Part shown: positions 1 through 8,679 of the stretch, one piece after another
Position numbering within the stretch: the first letter of the stretch is position 1
Layout of the letters: each line of letters begins with the position of its first letter
Origin: an uncultured Rhizobiaceae group bacterium
Lineage (GTDB): Bacteria; Pseudomonadota; Alphaproteobacteria; Rhizobiales; Rhizobiaceae
Assembly (NCBI GenBank): GCA_938044775.1
Contig: CALIOE010000095.1
Location: 35,164 to 99,163, forward strand
Direction: 5' to 3'
Length of the DNA stretch: 64,000 nucleotides
Position numbers and translations under genes: made by a program
Notes under the pieces: model-generated
Told to the model about the DNA's origin: nothing
Databases searched by the model: none
Seen by the model: only the letters and a program-made list of their open reading frames with translations

Positions 1-153
1 ACCAGGCTAGAGAACCAGGGCAATTCAAGTGCCTCGAAACACCAAGGGTGGCAAATCCGGAGTTGATGGGCGCGCAATGCTGGATGATAAAGGTCTTACA
101 AGAAGATTTTTGGCTCTGGTCTGTAAACGCAAACCAGGAATTTCGGTGCCGTT

Positions 154-1059
154 TTGTCCATTCAACTTTTGAAAACACTGATCGCTGTATCCGAGTGTGG
201 CAGTTTTAGCGAAGCAGCGAAACGGGTCTTCGTTTCGCAGGCCGCCATCGGCCAACAAATGAAACGACTCGAGAACATGATCGAAACCGAGCTGTTCGAT
301 CGATCAAAGAACCCGCCGGTCCTCAACAGCCGTGGCCGTTCCATCGTTCCACGTGCGCGTGAAGTCGTTCGCTCCTACGAAAACCTGCTTGCAGAGATGA
401 ATGGAGAATTCATGCTTCAGGGGGAGTTAAGCCTTGGCGCAGTGCCCTCAACAATACGCGGTTTGATTCCAATCTCGATTAAATCACTGGTCGAAAATTA
501 CCCGGACCTGCACATTCGGGTTGTTGCCGGTACATCAGGTGAACTTCATGAACTGATCGAACGTGGCGCGCTGGACGCTGCGGTCCTGAGCAGACCCAAC
601 AAGATCGGACCCAATCTGCACTGGCAGACGATCGTCGAGGAAGATCTGGTCTTGCTCACATCACGAGACGTAGAAGAACGAGAACCAAAATTCCTACTCA
701 GTACACTGCCATATGTGCGACTGACGGGTCGAACATCGGTGCGGCAGCTGGCAGACGAGTGGCTTACCGACAATGACATTTCTGTTCGCCCAACCATGGA
801 AATGGACTCGCTCGAAACGCTTTCCAGTATGATCGCCCACAATCTGGGAGTTTCCATCGTTCCAAATTTTTGCGTTCAGGACCCCATTTTTGCCTCTCTC
901 AGAAAGATCGAATTGCAGGGAACGTCAAAGCCCCGCGTGCTCGGCATGATGACCAGGGTGGATTGTCTAAAACTGAACTTCGTCGATGCACTGCTGAACG
1001 AGTTGAAACGCACGGTGGTGGATCACGCGACAACGGACACCCCTAAAGAAACTCTTTAG
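154..1059 (+). CDS. LysR family transcriptional regulator
   Basis: Predicted DNA-binding regulator of 301 residues, the usual LysR length. Residues 1-60 form the winged helix-turn-helix (FSEAAKRVFVSQAAIGQQM, then LENMIETELFDR). Residues about 90-290 look like the periplasmic-binding-protein-like effector domain. The start is TTG: the frame has a TAA at 124-126 and no ATG or GTG before it, and a weak AGGAA lies at 135-139. It is followed on the same strand by a tripartite carboxylate transporter, so it probably controls that operon in response to the imported acid. The tandem rather than divergent layout is slightly unusual for a LysR gene. The ligand is unknown. Confidence 0.9.
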   Translation: MSIQLLKTLIAVSECGSFSEAAKRVFVSQAAIGQQMKRLENMIETELFDRSKNPPVLNSRGRSIVPRAREVVRSYENLLAEMNGEFMLQGELSLGAVPSTIRGLIPISIKSLVENYPDLHIRVVAGTSGELHELIERGALDAAVLSRPNKIGPNLHWQTIVEEDLVLLTSRDVEEREPKFLLSTLPYVRLTGRTSVRQLADEWLTDNDISVRPTMEMDSLETLSSMIAHNLGVSIVPNFCVQDPIFASLRKIELQGTSKPRVLGMMTRVDCLKLNFVDALLNELKRTVVDHATTDTPKETL

Positions 1060-1187
1060 GAACAGGCAAAATTATATTGCTAGATTAAAGCATGAATTTA
1101 CCTGACAGTGGTGATCCACACGCCTATTTGCTCGCCTGAATCCGGCTTGATCACGGCAGATTGCGTGAAACAGCAAGGGAGAAAAAC

Positions 1188-2141
1188 ATGCTGAGAAGAA
1201 CAATTTTGAAGACTGCTGCTGCAATGGCATTGGCAGCGGCCACCGGCACCACCGCGTTTGCGCAGACCAATGGCCCGGTCGACTATGTCATTCCATTTGG
1301 ACCGGGGGGAGAATCCGACATTTCCGCCCGCCTCCAGCAGCCGTTCTTTAAAGAAAAATTTGGCCAGGACCTGGTGATTTCATACAAGCCGGGCGGTGGT
1401 GGCGCCGTTGGTTGGGCTTCACTGAACGGCTTGAACAGCAACGGCCAAACCATCATGGGGGTAAATCTTCCGCACATCATCATCAAGCCTGCACAAAAGG
1501 ACGTCGGCTTTAAAACCGAAGAGCTGAACACTTTCTATATGTTTCACTACACACCCGACGCCATCGTGGTGAAGGCGGACAGTCCTTACAAAACATTGAA
1601 GGATCTGGTCGACGACGCAAAAGCCAATCCCGGCCAGGTTACGATGTCCGGTTCGGGAAAGGCCTCCGCCAACCATCTTGCCCAGATTAAGTTCGACAAA
1701 ATGACCGGTGGGAAGACCACCTATGTACCGTTCAAGGGCACCGGAGCATCGACCACAGCTATGCTTGGTGGTCAAGTGAAAGCCCAATGGGGCTATTCAA
1801 CCGTTGGTGCTAAACAGGGCGATGCGGTTCGTATGCTGGCAGTGGCCATGGAGGAACGCCATCCACTCTTCCCCGATGTTCCGACTTTCAAAGAACTTGG
1901 ATATGAAATGGTCGGAGGGGCATACCGCGGCATAGCACTGCCCAATACCGCAAGCGCAGAAACGACTAAGAAGTGGTCGGATATGATCGGTGAGATCAAC
2001 AATGACCCGGCATTCCGTCAAAAGATGCTTGATGGCGGCTTCGCACTGCTGGATGTGGATTCGGCAGGTATGGCTGACTTTATGAAAGCCCGTACAGAGG
2101 AATATTTGAAGGATGCCCGCGAAGCCGGCCTGATCAAATAG
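1188..2141 (+). CDS. Tripartite tricarboxylate transporter substrate-binding protein (TctC/Bug family)
   Basis: Periplasmic binding protein of 317 residues that delivers a carboxylate or similar small molecule to a TctAB membrane pair. It has a signal peptide (MLRRTILKTAAAMALAA, with cleavage expected after AFAQ near residue 26). The Bug-family signature IPFGPGGESDISARLQ is near the N-terminus and a GTGASTTAMLGGQ segment lies in the second lobe. The ATG at 1188 is preferred over an upstream TTG at 1161 because AAGGGAG precedes it at a good distance and the signal peptide then begins correctly. It is the first gene of an operon with tctA and tctB. The ligand cannot be read from the sequence. 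Confidence 0.9.
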   Translation: MLRRTILKTAAAMALAAATGTTAFAQTNGPVDYVIPFGPGGESDISARLQQPFFKEKFGQDLVISYKPGGGGAVGWASLNGLNSNGQTIMGVNLPHIIIKPAQKDVGFKTEELNTFYMFHYTPDAIVVKADSPYKTLKDLVDDAKANPGQVTMSGSGKASANHLAQIKFDKMTGGKTTYVPFKGTGASTTAMLGGQVKAQWGYSTVGAKQGDAVRMLAVAMEERHPLFPDVPTFKELGYEMVGGAYRGIALPNTASAETTKKWSDMIGEINNDPAFRQKMLDGGFALLDVDSAGMADFMKARTEEYLKDAREAGLIK

Positions 2142-2173
2142 ACGTCATGGCCTGGGGTTAGGGGAACGGTTTT

Positions 2174-3691
2174 ATGGAATTCGGCCACCTCATTTCAGCG
2201 TTCACTCCCTTCAATTTTTTGTTGGCGTTGTGTGGCGTGGTGGCCGGAACTGTAATTGGTTCCATTCCCGGCTTAACAGCTACTATGGCAGTGGCTGTTC
2301 TCGTCCCCATTACATTCAGTATGGAGCCCGCTTCGGCTCTGATTCTTTTGGGGGCAATCTATACCGGGGCAATTTATGGCGGCGCCTATGCTGCCATTTT
2401 GCTCAACACGCCAGGCACACCATCGGCCATCGCGACCACGTTTGATGGCTATCCCATGGCAAAGAAGGGAGACGGAGACCTCGCTGTTGCAATAGCTTGT
2501 TACGCTTCGGTTGTTGGCGGCATGGTCGGAGCCCTGGCGCTTCTGTTCATCGCCCCGCCTCTGTCTTCTGTGGCTCTTGCATTCGGCCCAATCGAGTATT
2601 TCTGGCTCTCCGTTTTCGGCCTTTCTCTCATTGCGTCTCTTTCAACAGGCAATGTTGTGAAGGGGCTCGTTGGCGGGGCTTTTGGCATGATTTTGTCGAC
2701 TGTCGGGGTAGCAGAAATATCAGCTGATATTCGGCTCACTTTCGGAAGTCAGACCTTGATCAGCGGGTTTGGCGTCGTAGGTGCCCTGATTGGTCTTTAT
2801 TGCATACCGGTGCTCATTGACCTGGTCGCTACCCCTGACCGGCATCTGAAGGTCGAAAACGAGGTCAGGTCTGTTCGGATCACTGAAGCCGGGCGCATTG
2901 CCTGGGGTTCAAAGTTCAACCTGATCCGCTCCTCAATCATTGGAACCCTGGTTGGTATCCTCCCGGGAGCGGGCGGATCTGTCGCCGGCCTTGTCGCTTA
3001 CTCGGAAGCCAAGCGCAGCGCTAAACCACACCAGAAGTTTGGTGAAGGTGAGCCGGATGGCATCATGGCGACTGAAGCTTCCAACAACGCAACAGTTGGT
3101 GGCGGATTTATACCGACTCTCGTCCTGGGAATTCCGGGGACACCACCGGATGCGGTCATCCTTGGCGCGCTTCTTGTTCAGGGAGTCCGCACCGGACCAA
3201 CACTTTTTGAATCGGGTGGGTCGATTGTCTACACGTTTATCTACGGACTGATTATCGCAACCATTCTCATGCTGCCGACAGGCCTGCTGATCGGGCGCTA
3301 CGCCTATCAGACCATTGTCACCATTCCCAAGGCTGTTCTGGTCCCTCTGGTTGGTTTCATGACATTGATTGGCACATTTGCCATCAGAAACAGCGTTTCC
3401 GACGTGGTCATCATGATCGGACTGGGTGTATTTGGATGGCTCGTGGGAAGATTTGGTTTTGCCGCGTCTCCCATAGTTCTGGGACTTATTCTTGGCCCCA
3501 TCGCAGAACAGGGTTTCGTGCAAAGCTGGACCATCGGGGCGGCAACCAACAACCTTTCGGGCATTTTCTTCGGCAGGCCGATTTCACAAGCGATTGTTGC
3601 CTTCACAATTCTGACTTTGGTCTACCCCCTGTTCACTCAATGGAGATCAGCCAGAGCAGGCAAGATCAGTGGAGCAACCGATGCGGAGTGA
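2174..3691 (+). CDS. Tripartite tricarboxylate transporter large permease (TctA family)
   Basis: Large integral membrane subunit (505 residues, many transmembrane helices) of a TTT-family secondary importer. Family landmarks are visible: GSIPGLTATMAVAVL near residue 30, GILPGAGGSVAGLVAYSEA near 260, and the glycine/proline-rich GGGFIPTLVLGIPGTPPDAV near 310. It sits 32 bases after the binding protein and overlaps the small permease gene by 11 bases, as expected of a TctCAB operon. It probably moves the same acid that the neighbouring FAD-linked oxidase uses; that link is inferred from position only. Confidence 0.93.
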   Translation: MEFGHLISAFTPFNFLLALCGVVAGTVIGSIPGLTATMAVAVLVPITFSMEPASALILLGAIYTGAIYGGAYAAILLNTPGTPSAIATTFDGYPMAKKGDGDLAVAIACYASVVGGMVGALALLFIAPPLSSVALAFGPIEYFWLSVFGLSLIASLSTGNVVKGLVGGAFGMILSTVGVAEISADIRLTFGSQTLISGFGVVGALIGLYCIPVLIDLVATPDRHLKVENEVRSVRITEAGRIAWGSKFNLIRSSIIGTLVGILPGAGGSVAGLVAYSEAKRSAKPHQKFGEGEPDGIMATEASNNATVGGGFIPTLVLGIPGTPPDAVILGALLVQGVRTGPTLFESGGSIVYTFIYGLIIATILMLPTGLLIGRYAYQTIVTIPKAVLVPLVGFMTLIGTFAIRNSVSDVVIMIGLGVFGWLVGRFGFAASPIVLGLILGPIAEQGFVQSWTIGAATNNLSGIFFGRPISQAIVAFTILTLVYPLFTQWRSARAGKISGATDAE

Positions 3692-4121
3692 AGGCAAAAC
3701 AGGTTCACTTTTGATTTCGGCTTTTTTTGTTTTCGCCGGTATTGTCACGCTGTGGGACACTCAAAACTATACCGATTCCGACTCCCAGGTGTTTCCGCAG
3801 ACCGTTTCAATTGTGCTCATCGTTTGCGCCACGATCTCCCTTGTGATGACGTTGTTGAAAGGTGAAGAAGACAGCGGCTTCGGCGATGGGATCTGGTGGC
3901 GGAGGGCGCTGCTGATTGCCTCGTTGTTAATCGCGTGTTTCCTGATGCCCTATGTTGGATTCCTCCTATCGGGAATTGTCGCTTTTGCCGGTGGTTTGAT
4001 TGCAGCTATGCATGACAGGTGGAGCGGCAAAACGGGATTGATCTACGGCCTGTCTGGTCTGGTCGTCATGAGTGCTTTCTATGCACTCTTTCGATATGTT
4101 CTTCTTGTACCGCTGCCGTAG
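3681..4121 (+). CDS. Tripartite tricarboxylate transporter small permease (TctB family)
   Basis: Small membrane subunit of 146 residues with about four hydrophobic segments: LLISAFFVFAGIVTLW, a segment near FPQTVSIVLIVCATISLVM, a third near LLIASLLIACFLM, and a C-terminal pair. Its position directly after tctA, with overlapping ends, supports TctB although the family is weakly conserved. The ATG at 3681 is preferred to the GTG at 3669 because GGAG at 3671-3674 is correctly spaced before it. The protein ends 7 bases before the start of the FAD oxidase, so the four genes are probably one transcript. Confidence 0.85.
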   Translation: MRSEGKTGSLLISAFFVFAGIVTLWDTQNYTDSDSQVFPQTVSIVLIVCATISLVMTLLKGEEDSGFGDGIWWRRALLIASLLIACFLMPYVGFLLSGIVAFAGGLIAAMHDRWSGKTGLIYGLSGLVVMSAFYALFRYVLLVPLP

Positions 4122-4128
4122 AAGCACA

Positions 4129-5583
4129 ATGCCGTTCTCTCCCTCAGTGGTCGCTTATCCTCAATTGCCAGCTGGTCTGGCTGAGCTCTCCAGAACAATC
4201 TCATGGTTGCCGGCCGAAGAAGCGGAAAAATACATCATAGATCCGCGTGATCGATTCACCGGTAAATCCGTGCCTGTTTTCTTGCCTCGCTCAACATCGG
4301 AAGTGTCTGATCTGGTTACCGCCTGCCATCTGAACGGGATCAGGATCGTGCCGTATGGTGGCGGGACTGGTGTTGTTGCGGGGCAACTGGTTTTTCACGC
4401 CGAGAATACAATCGTGGTCTCTTTGGAGAAGATGAACGCGGTGCGACAAATCTCAAAGGCAGACTCCGTCGTTGTGGTTGAGGCTGGTTGCATCCTCGCT
4501 GATGTTCAAGCTGCTGCCGAGGCCGTCGACATGCTGTTCCCACTCAGCATGGCATCAGAAGGCAGCAGCATGATCGGGGGCAATCTGGCCACAAATTGCG
4601 GCGGGATACAGGTGCTGCGATACGGCAACGCCCGTGACTTGTGTCTGGGAATAGAAGCCGTGTTGCCAGATGGATCCATCCTCAATGAACTGACCCCTCT
4701 GCGAAAGAACAATACAGGTTACGATTTACGCCACTTGATGATCGGAAGTGAGGGAACTCTCGGCATCATCACGGCCGCTTCGCTTTCCTTGAAACCTGCA
4801 GACAAACACACACTGACGGCGTTCTGCGCAGTGAGCTCGCCAGCGCGAGCCGTTGATCTACTGTCCAGGCTGCGCAGTGCTTTGGGCGACAGCATCAACG
4901 CTTTCGAGTTGATGTGTGACTTTGGGTTCACTGTTCTCGAACGCCACTTTCCGCAGGAGCGGTTTCCGCTTGAAAAAAGCAGCGATTGGTATGTTCTTTT
5001 GGAGGTTGGTGGAACTGACGACCTGGAAGCGCGCTTTCACAACCTGCTTGAGCACCTTTTCGAGGTCGGCCTTGTAGCCGACGCAGTGGTTGCAGCTTCA
5101 GAAGCACAGCGCGCGGCTCTCTGGCGCCTGCGGGAATCGATGCCCGAGGCGAACCGCCTGAGCGGGGCGGTCTGTAACAGCGACACCTCTGTCCCACTAA
5201 GTCAGATCCAGGATTTTGTAGACCGGACCTACCAGGCCATCGCCGATATCGACCCGGCTCTGACCATCAATTGCTACGGGCATGTGGGTGATGGCAACAT
5301 CCACTTCAACGTGTTCCCTCCGCCAGATCGCGATAAGCAACACATCATTCTTCATGATCAAGAACTGCTGGATTCCATTCGCACGGTGATCAATCAAACC
5401 ACAATGGCCTGCAAAGGTTCAATAAGTGCAGAACATGGTATCGGGCGCCTCAAGCGAATCGATCTGGAACGTTTCGGTGACCCTGTGAAACTGGCTTTGT
5501 TCAGAACTTTGAAAACGGCACTGGATCCGAAGGGGATAATGAACCCGGGCGCTTTAATCAGCGATTCAGGGACAGCGAGTTGA
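4129..5583 (+). CDS. FAD-linked oxidase (GlcD / D-2-hydroxyacid dehydrogenase type)
   Basis: Flavoprotein of 484 residues predicted to oxidise a D-2-hydroxy acid such as glycolate, D-lactate or D-2-hydroxyglutarate. The FAD-binding type 4 domain is at the N-terminus (PYGGGTGVVAGQL; later TGYDLRHLMIGSEGTLGIIT). The C-terminal FAD-oxidase domain carries NCYGHVGDGNIHFNVF and SAEHGIGRLK, ending in ALDPKGIMNPGAL. The ATG at 4129 gives the usual N-terminus; the open frame extends upstream into tctB, but that part is unlikely to be translated. The link with the TctCAB importer suggests that the imported acid, or a product of it, is the substrate. No GlcE or GlcF subunit genes follow. Confidence 0.88.
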   Translation: MPFSPSVVAYPQLPAGLAELSRTISWLPAEEAEKYIIDPRDRFTGKSVPVFLPRSTSEVSDLVTACHLNGIRIVPYGGGTGVVAGQLVFHAENTIVVSLEKMNAVRQISKADSVVVVEAGCILADVQAAAEAVDMLFPLSMASEGSSMIGGNLATNCGGIQVLRYGNARDLCLGIEAVLPDGSILNELTPLRKNNTGYDLRHLMIGSEGTLGIITAASLSLKPADKHTLTAFCAVSSPARAVDLLSRLRSALGDSINAFELMCDFGFTVLERHFPQERFPLEKSSDWYVLLEVGGTDDLEARFHNLLEHLFEVGLVADAVVAASEAQRAALWRLRESMPEANRLSGAVCNSDTSVPLSQIQDFVDRTYQAIADIDPALTINCYGHVGDGNIHFNVFPPPDRDKQHIILHDQELLDSIRTVINQTTMACKGSISAEHGIGRLKRIDLERFGDPVKLALFRTLKTALDPKGIMNPGALISDSGTAS

Positions 5584-5670
5584 TACAGTCATTCGTTGTC
5601 GTCTGACCGGCGCGATCCGGCTTGCATACATCGGGGTGAATCAATTCCACCTTGAGCGCCCGGCGCGGAA

Positions 5671-6093
5671 TCAGTCCAACAATTGACGAAAGGTCCTGGA
5701 CATCTCTTCGAGCGAATATGGCTTTCGCAACCACAACGTGCCGTCATTGGGAATTGTACCGTCCTCCGCATAGCCTTATGTGATCAGTCGCTTAATGTGT
5801 GGGTGCTCCGCCTGCACCTGGGCAAGAAGGTCGGCGCCCGCCATGCCACCCGGCATTGCCATATCGGTGAAAACAACGTCGACACCATCGGCCTTTACCA
5901 GGACATCCAGGGCCTTTGGGCCAGACTCAGCCTCTATGATCTCATATCCCAGATGCTTCAGCCTTTTGACCGTGATCTTGCGAATGCGCCCATCGTCTTC
6001 CACGACCAACACTTTCTCACCACCAGACCTGTTTGGCCTGAGCAAACCTTTACATTCTAGTTCCAGCTGCCGAAAAGCAGCAGCGCTACACAA
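5671..6093 (-). pseudogene. Receiver (REC) domain gene broken by an in-frame stop
   Basis: This is a CheY-like receiver domain resembling the C-terminal receiver of hybrid histidine kinases. GGEKVLVVEDDGRIRK holds the acidic pocket, VVFTDMAMPGG the phospho-acceptor Asp, and HIKRLIT the Thr region. At 5776-5778 a TAA stop interrupts the frame. Beyond it the same frame continues as GYAEDGT, then LWLRKPYSLEEM with the invariant Lys-Pro, to a natural stop at 5671-5673. The family usually reads T-S-G-Y-A-E-D here, so TCA to TAA is the simplest explanation. No kinase domain precedes it; a small unrelated gene lies immediately upstream. It is probably a decayed remnant unless the stop is read through. 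Confidence 0.8.
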
Positions 6094-6242
6094 CTGACTG
6101 CGGTCAAGAGGACCGCAATCAGAAAGTTACGTCGAGCCCTGGGCTTCTGTTGTTCATGTAGCCGCTGCAAATTACGTTCGGCTTCAATTTGGGCTACTTC
6201 AACGCCTGATTCTGCATCCTGATCGTCGTTGTGGCTTTGCAT
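6057..6242 (-). CDS. Small single-pass membrane protein, unknown function
   Basis: Protein of 61 residues that I do not recognise. Residues 1-35 are hydrophilic and charged (MQSHNDDQDAESGVEVAQIE). A basic patch PRARRN is followed by one transmembrane segment, FLIAVLLTAVSCVALLLFG, at the very C-terminus, which suggests a tail-anchored inner-membrane protein facing the cytoplasm. The ATG at 6242 is preceded on its strand by GGGAGGGTGAT, a strong ribosome-binding site. Its 3' end overlaps the 5' remnant of the broken receiver gene by 37 bases. Confidence 0.55.
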   Translation of the reverse strand: MQSHNDDQDAESGVEVAQIEAERNLQRLHEQQKPRARRNFLIAVLLTAVSCVALLLFGSWN

Positions 6243-6535
6243 ATCACCCTCCCATAACCGGGCTACAATACTGCATTTGAGAGGCCACATCCACCTTGTC
6301 TCATTGATCCCGGTGTTTTACCCGATCGTCCTGGTGCTCGTCCGGGGAAGCCCTTTTTCATCATTGTCCGACATCCTGCCGCTAAGCCCATTTGGGCTCA
6401 ATGTTTGCTGTGTCGCCGAAAGTGGCGACTGGCTGCATGACCGCTTCATCCCCATAGCGCACACCAGCGTCATTGGGCCGAACTTCCGCTCTGAGCCCAA
6501 GGCGACAATTCTTGTGTCGGGTCCAATGTCTGCCT
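6243..6535. other. Intergenic stretch with a possible degenerate dispersed element
   Basis: No coding frame is convincing here. The sequence contains pieces such as GCATGACCGCTTCATCCCCA, CGTCATTGGG and CCAATGTCTGCCTTC in the order often seen in a repetitive intergenic element of alphaproteobacteria. That resemblance is from memory and could not be checked; no second copy was noticed in this window. Confidence 0.25.
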
Positions 6536-7813
6536 TCAGGTGGTTTCGTTCGCGACTGCGGAGAACCCTTTGCCCAATGGTTTCCAGGCGAACGCCGTCA
6601 ATAGCGCAGCACCAATGGCCGCCGTTGCGAACGGCATGGCCAGTGACGTACTGCGCGTCATAGAGAGCTCCGCCACGCTGACGATCACTCCTGAAAGAAG
6701 CAATCCGATTGGCATCATGCCCCAGGCTAGGAGTCGGTAGATGCTGTTCACTCGTCCAAGCAACTCATCGGGTATGGCCCTTTGTCGGTATGAAACGGAA
6801 ACGGTATTCCAGACCAGTCCGGTAAATTCGAACGCAGCCAGGACAATCGCCAAAACGAACCCGTTTGGCGCGAAGGGTATTGTCACAAAAGCCACCGCAG
6901 AGGCCAGTGTCATCCATTTCGCGGCTGCACCGGGTCCCATACGCTTTACAACCCGGTCTGCAAAAACTCCTCCCGCGATGCCTCCGACTGCTGCGGCTGC
7001 AAGGATCAGGCCGTAGCCCCATGCCTCAAGGCCAAATATTTCCTGCACGTAGAGTACGAGGGCAATAACCACCATCTGGTGAAGCAGATTCCACACACCC
7101 GTGATGAGCGCAAGAAGGCGAAGCAAGGGTGCGCTGCGCAAGAAGGACAATCCCTGACCCAACTCGGCCCGCCAGTCTCGTTGGTCTGACCGGTCAGGCG
7201 CAAAGCCGCCACGCAATCCGAGCATCATCACAGCCGCAAGCACAAACGCGACAGCATTGAGAGCAAAGGGGAGCCAGATCACCGTGGCGATGAGAAAGGC
7301 ACCGAGAGCGGGGCCCAAAAGCGAATTGCCAACGAGTTCAACACTCCAGAGCCGACCGTTTGCCCGTTCCAATTGATCGTGGGGGACGATTGCGGGAAGC
7401 ATCGTCTGCGCTGCATTGTCTCTGAACACCTCCGCGATTCCAACCAACAGCGCGCATCCCAAAAGCGAGCCGAACAGAAGCGGCATGGCCGTTCCGTCAT
7501 CTGCCGCAGGTACCAGCGGCAATGAGACCCACACAACGATGGCCGCAGTTCCGAACACAACAGCTCTCACAATGTCCATCGCCAGTATTAAGCGCCGACG
7601 ATCCGATCTGTCGGTGATGATACCCGCTGGCAACGCGAAGAGAAACCAGGGCAAGCGAAGTGCGACAGGCATCAGGGCAATCAAAATCGGATCACGGCTT
7701 AAAAGGGAGGCGATCCACGCCCACACGACAATTGCGATTCCATCAGCAAGGTTTGTCAATCCGCTCGCAATGACGAATCTTGGAAGCTGGTCGGGCTTGA
7801 AGAGAGAGTTCAT
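6536..7813 (-). CDS. MFS transporter, EntS-like exporter
   Basis: Major facilitator protein of 425 residues with about 12 hydrophobic segments. The loop between helices 2 and 3 carries the typical G-I-I-T-D-R-S-D-R-R-R motif. The overall pattern (RFVIASGLTNLADGIAIVVW at the start) resembles EntS-type and macrolide-type exporters. The ATG at 7813 has CAAGG upstream; a TTG at 7828 is less likely. The promoter region holds a nearly perfect SoxR operator placed between -35 and -10 elements. The transporter is therefore likely to export redox-active or toxic compounds and to be induced by them. The substrate itself is unknown. Confidence 0.87.
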   Translation of the reverse strand: MNSLFKPDQLPRFVIASGLTNLADGIAIVVWAWIASLLSRDPILIALMPVALRLPWFLFALPAGIITDRSDRRRLILAMDIVRAVVFGTAAIVVWVSLPLVPAADDGTAMPLLFGSLLGCALLVGIAEVFRDNAAQTMLPAIVPHDQLERANGRLWSVELVGNSLLGPALGAFLIATVIWLPFALNAVAFVLAAVMMLGLRGGFAPDRSDQRDWRAELGQGLSFLRSAPLLRLLALITGVWNLLHQMVVIALVLYVQEIFGLEAWGYGLILAAAAVGGIAGGVFADRVVKRMGPGAAAKWMTLASAVAFVTIPFAPNGFVLAIVLAAFEFTGLVWNTVSVSYRQRAIPDELLGRVNSIYRLLAWGMMPIGLLLSGVIVSVAELSMTRSTSLAMPFATAAIGAALLTAFAWKPLGKGFSAVANETT

Positions 7814-7853
7814 ATGTAGGCCTTGCAACCGGTTTTGCCCGTACTGACGGTTC

Positions 7854-7884
7854 TTCTTAGGTCCTCAAGTTAACCTGAGGTCAA
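7854..7884 (-). promoter_or_regulatory. SoxR-type promoter of the MFS exporter gene
   Basis: Read on the minus strand, TTGACC (7884-7879) is the -35 and TAAGAA (7859-7854) the -10, with 19 bases between them. The operator CCTCAGGTTAACTTGAGG (7880-7863) overlaps the -35 and fills the spacer. It differs by one base from the E. coli soxS operator CCTCAAGTTAACTTGAGG, and both the geometry and the long spacer match the MerR-type SoxR promoter. The gene it drives begins at 7813. No soxR gene is present in this window. Confidence 0.85.
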
Positions 7885-8046
7885 TACCAAAACTCAGTCC
7901 TGGTCCAACTTTGGCTTTACCGATACTCCTCAGCGGCATGTTCAAAACAGGACTGGGCTTCCGCCATGATCCCATAGTTACCAATTGAAACACTGAGGAT
8001 CAGGCGTTAGTCATCGTCGAGTACAGCTAATTGAAAGCCTGACTGC

Positions 8047-8679
8047 ATGCCGTCAACCGAACTTCTGGTCGCTTTCTTTCTGGCAACCAGCATATTCGCC
8101 TACATGCCGGGGCCCTCAACGCTCTATGCTGCTGCGCAAACAATTGCCCGGGGACAACAGGCTGGATGGTTTGCTGCACTTGGCATTCACATCGGCGGAT
8201 ACGTCCATGTGTTGGCTGCAGCTCTCGGCCTGGCAATTTTGTTCAAAGCGATTCCTGTCCTCTATCTCGCGCTAAAGTTTGGTGGTGCCGCATACCTGAT
8301 TTGGCTTGGCTTCAAGATGTTTAGGTCTAAAGCGACTTCAGGAAAAATCGATTTGAGGATAGATGCAAGAAGACCTCGAAGAGCCTTCTGGGAGAGCATC
8401 GCCGTCGAGGTTCCCAACCCCAGGACCGCAGTTTTCTATGTCGCGTTCCTACCTCAGTTCACAGACCCAAGTGCTGGTCTGGCTATTTGGATGCAGCTGC
8501 TTATTCTCGGCACGATTGTGAATATCATGTTCTCGAGCGCAGATGCTTTGTGTGTGGTACTGGCAGACAAAGTCACCGCATATTTCAAAAGATCGGGCTC
8601 TGCAAACCGCATCGCCCAGCGGGCGGGAGGCAGCATCCTGATGGCACCTGGCCTCAATATAGCATTCAATCGCCAATGA
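8047..8679 (+). CDS. LysE/RhtB family exporter
   Basis: Inner-membrane protein of 210 residues with about six hydrophobic segments. It has the family signature near the N-terminus (FAYMPGPSTLYAAAQTIARG), the conserved GAAYLIWLGFKMF around residue 80, and NPRTAVFYVAFLPQF around residue 125. LysE/RhtB proteins export amino acids or related small molecules. The gene starts about 160 bases from the SoxR-type promoter that points the other way, so it might share the regulatory region, but nothing shows this directly. The ATG at 8047 fits the family N-terminus. Confidence 0.88.
   Translation: MPSTELLVAFFLATSIFAYMPGPSTLYAAAQTIARGQQAGWFAALGIHIGGYVHVLAAALGLAILFKAIPVLYLALKFGGAAYLIWLGFKMFRSKATSGKIDLRIDARRPRRAFWESIAVEVPNPRTAVFYVAFLPQFTDPSAGLAIWMQLLILGTIVNIMFSSADALCVVLADKVTAYFKRSGSANRIAQRAGGSILMAPGLNIAFNRQ

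Noticed and set aside
1042..1060. CCTAAAG/CTTTAGG inverted repeat at the end of the lysR gene
   Set aside because: A perfect 7-bp stem but no T run on either strand, so not called as a terminator.
2933..3523. Minus-strand frame of 196 codons inside tctA
   Set aside because: Low-complexity polar translation, antisense to a well-supported permease.
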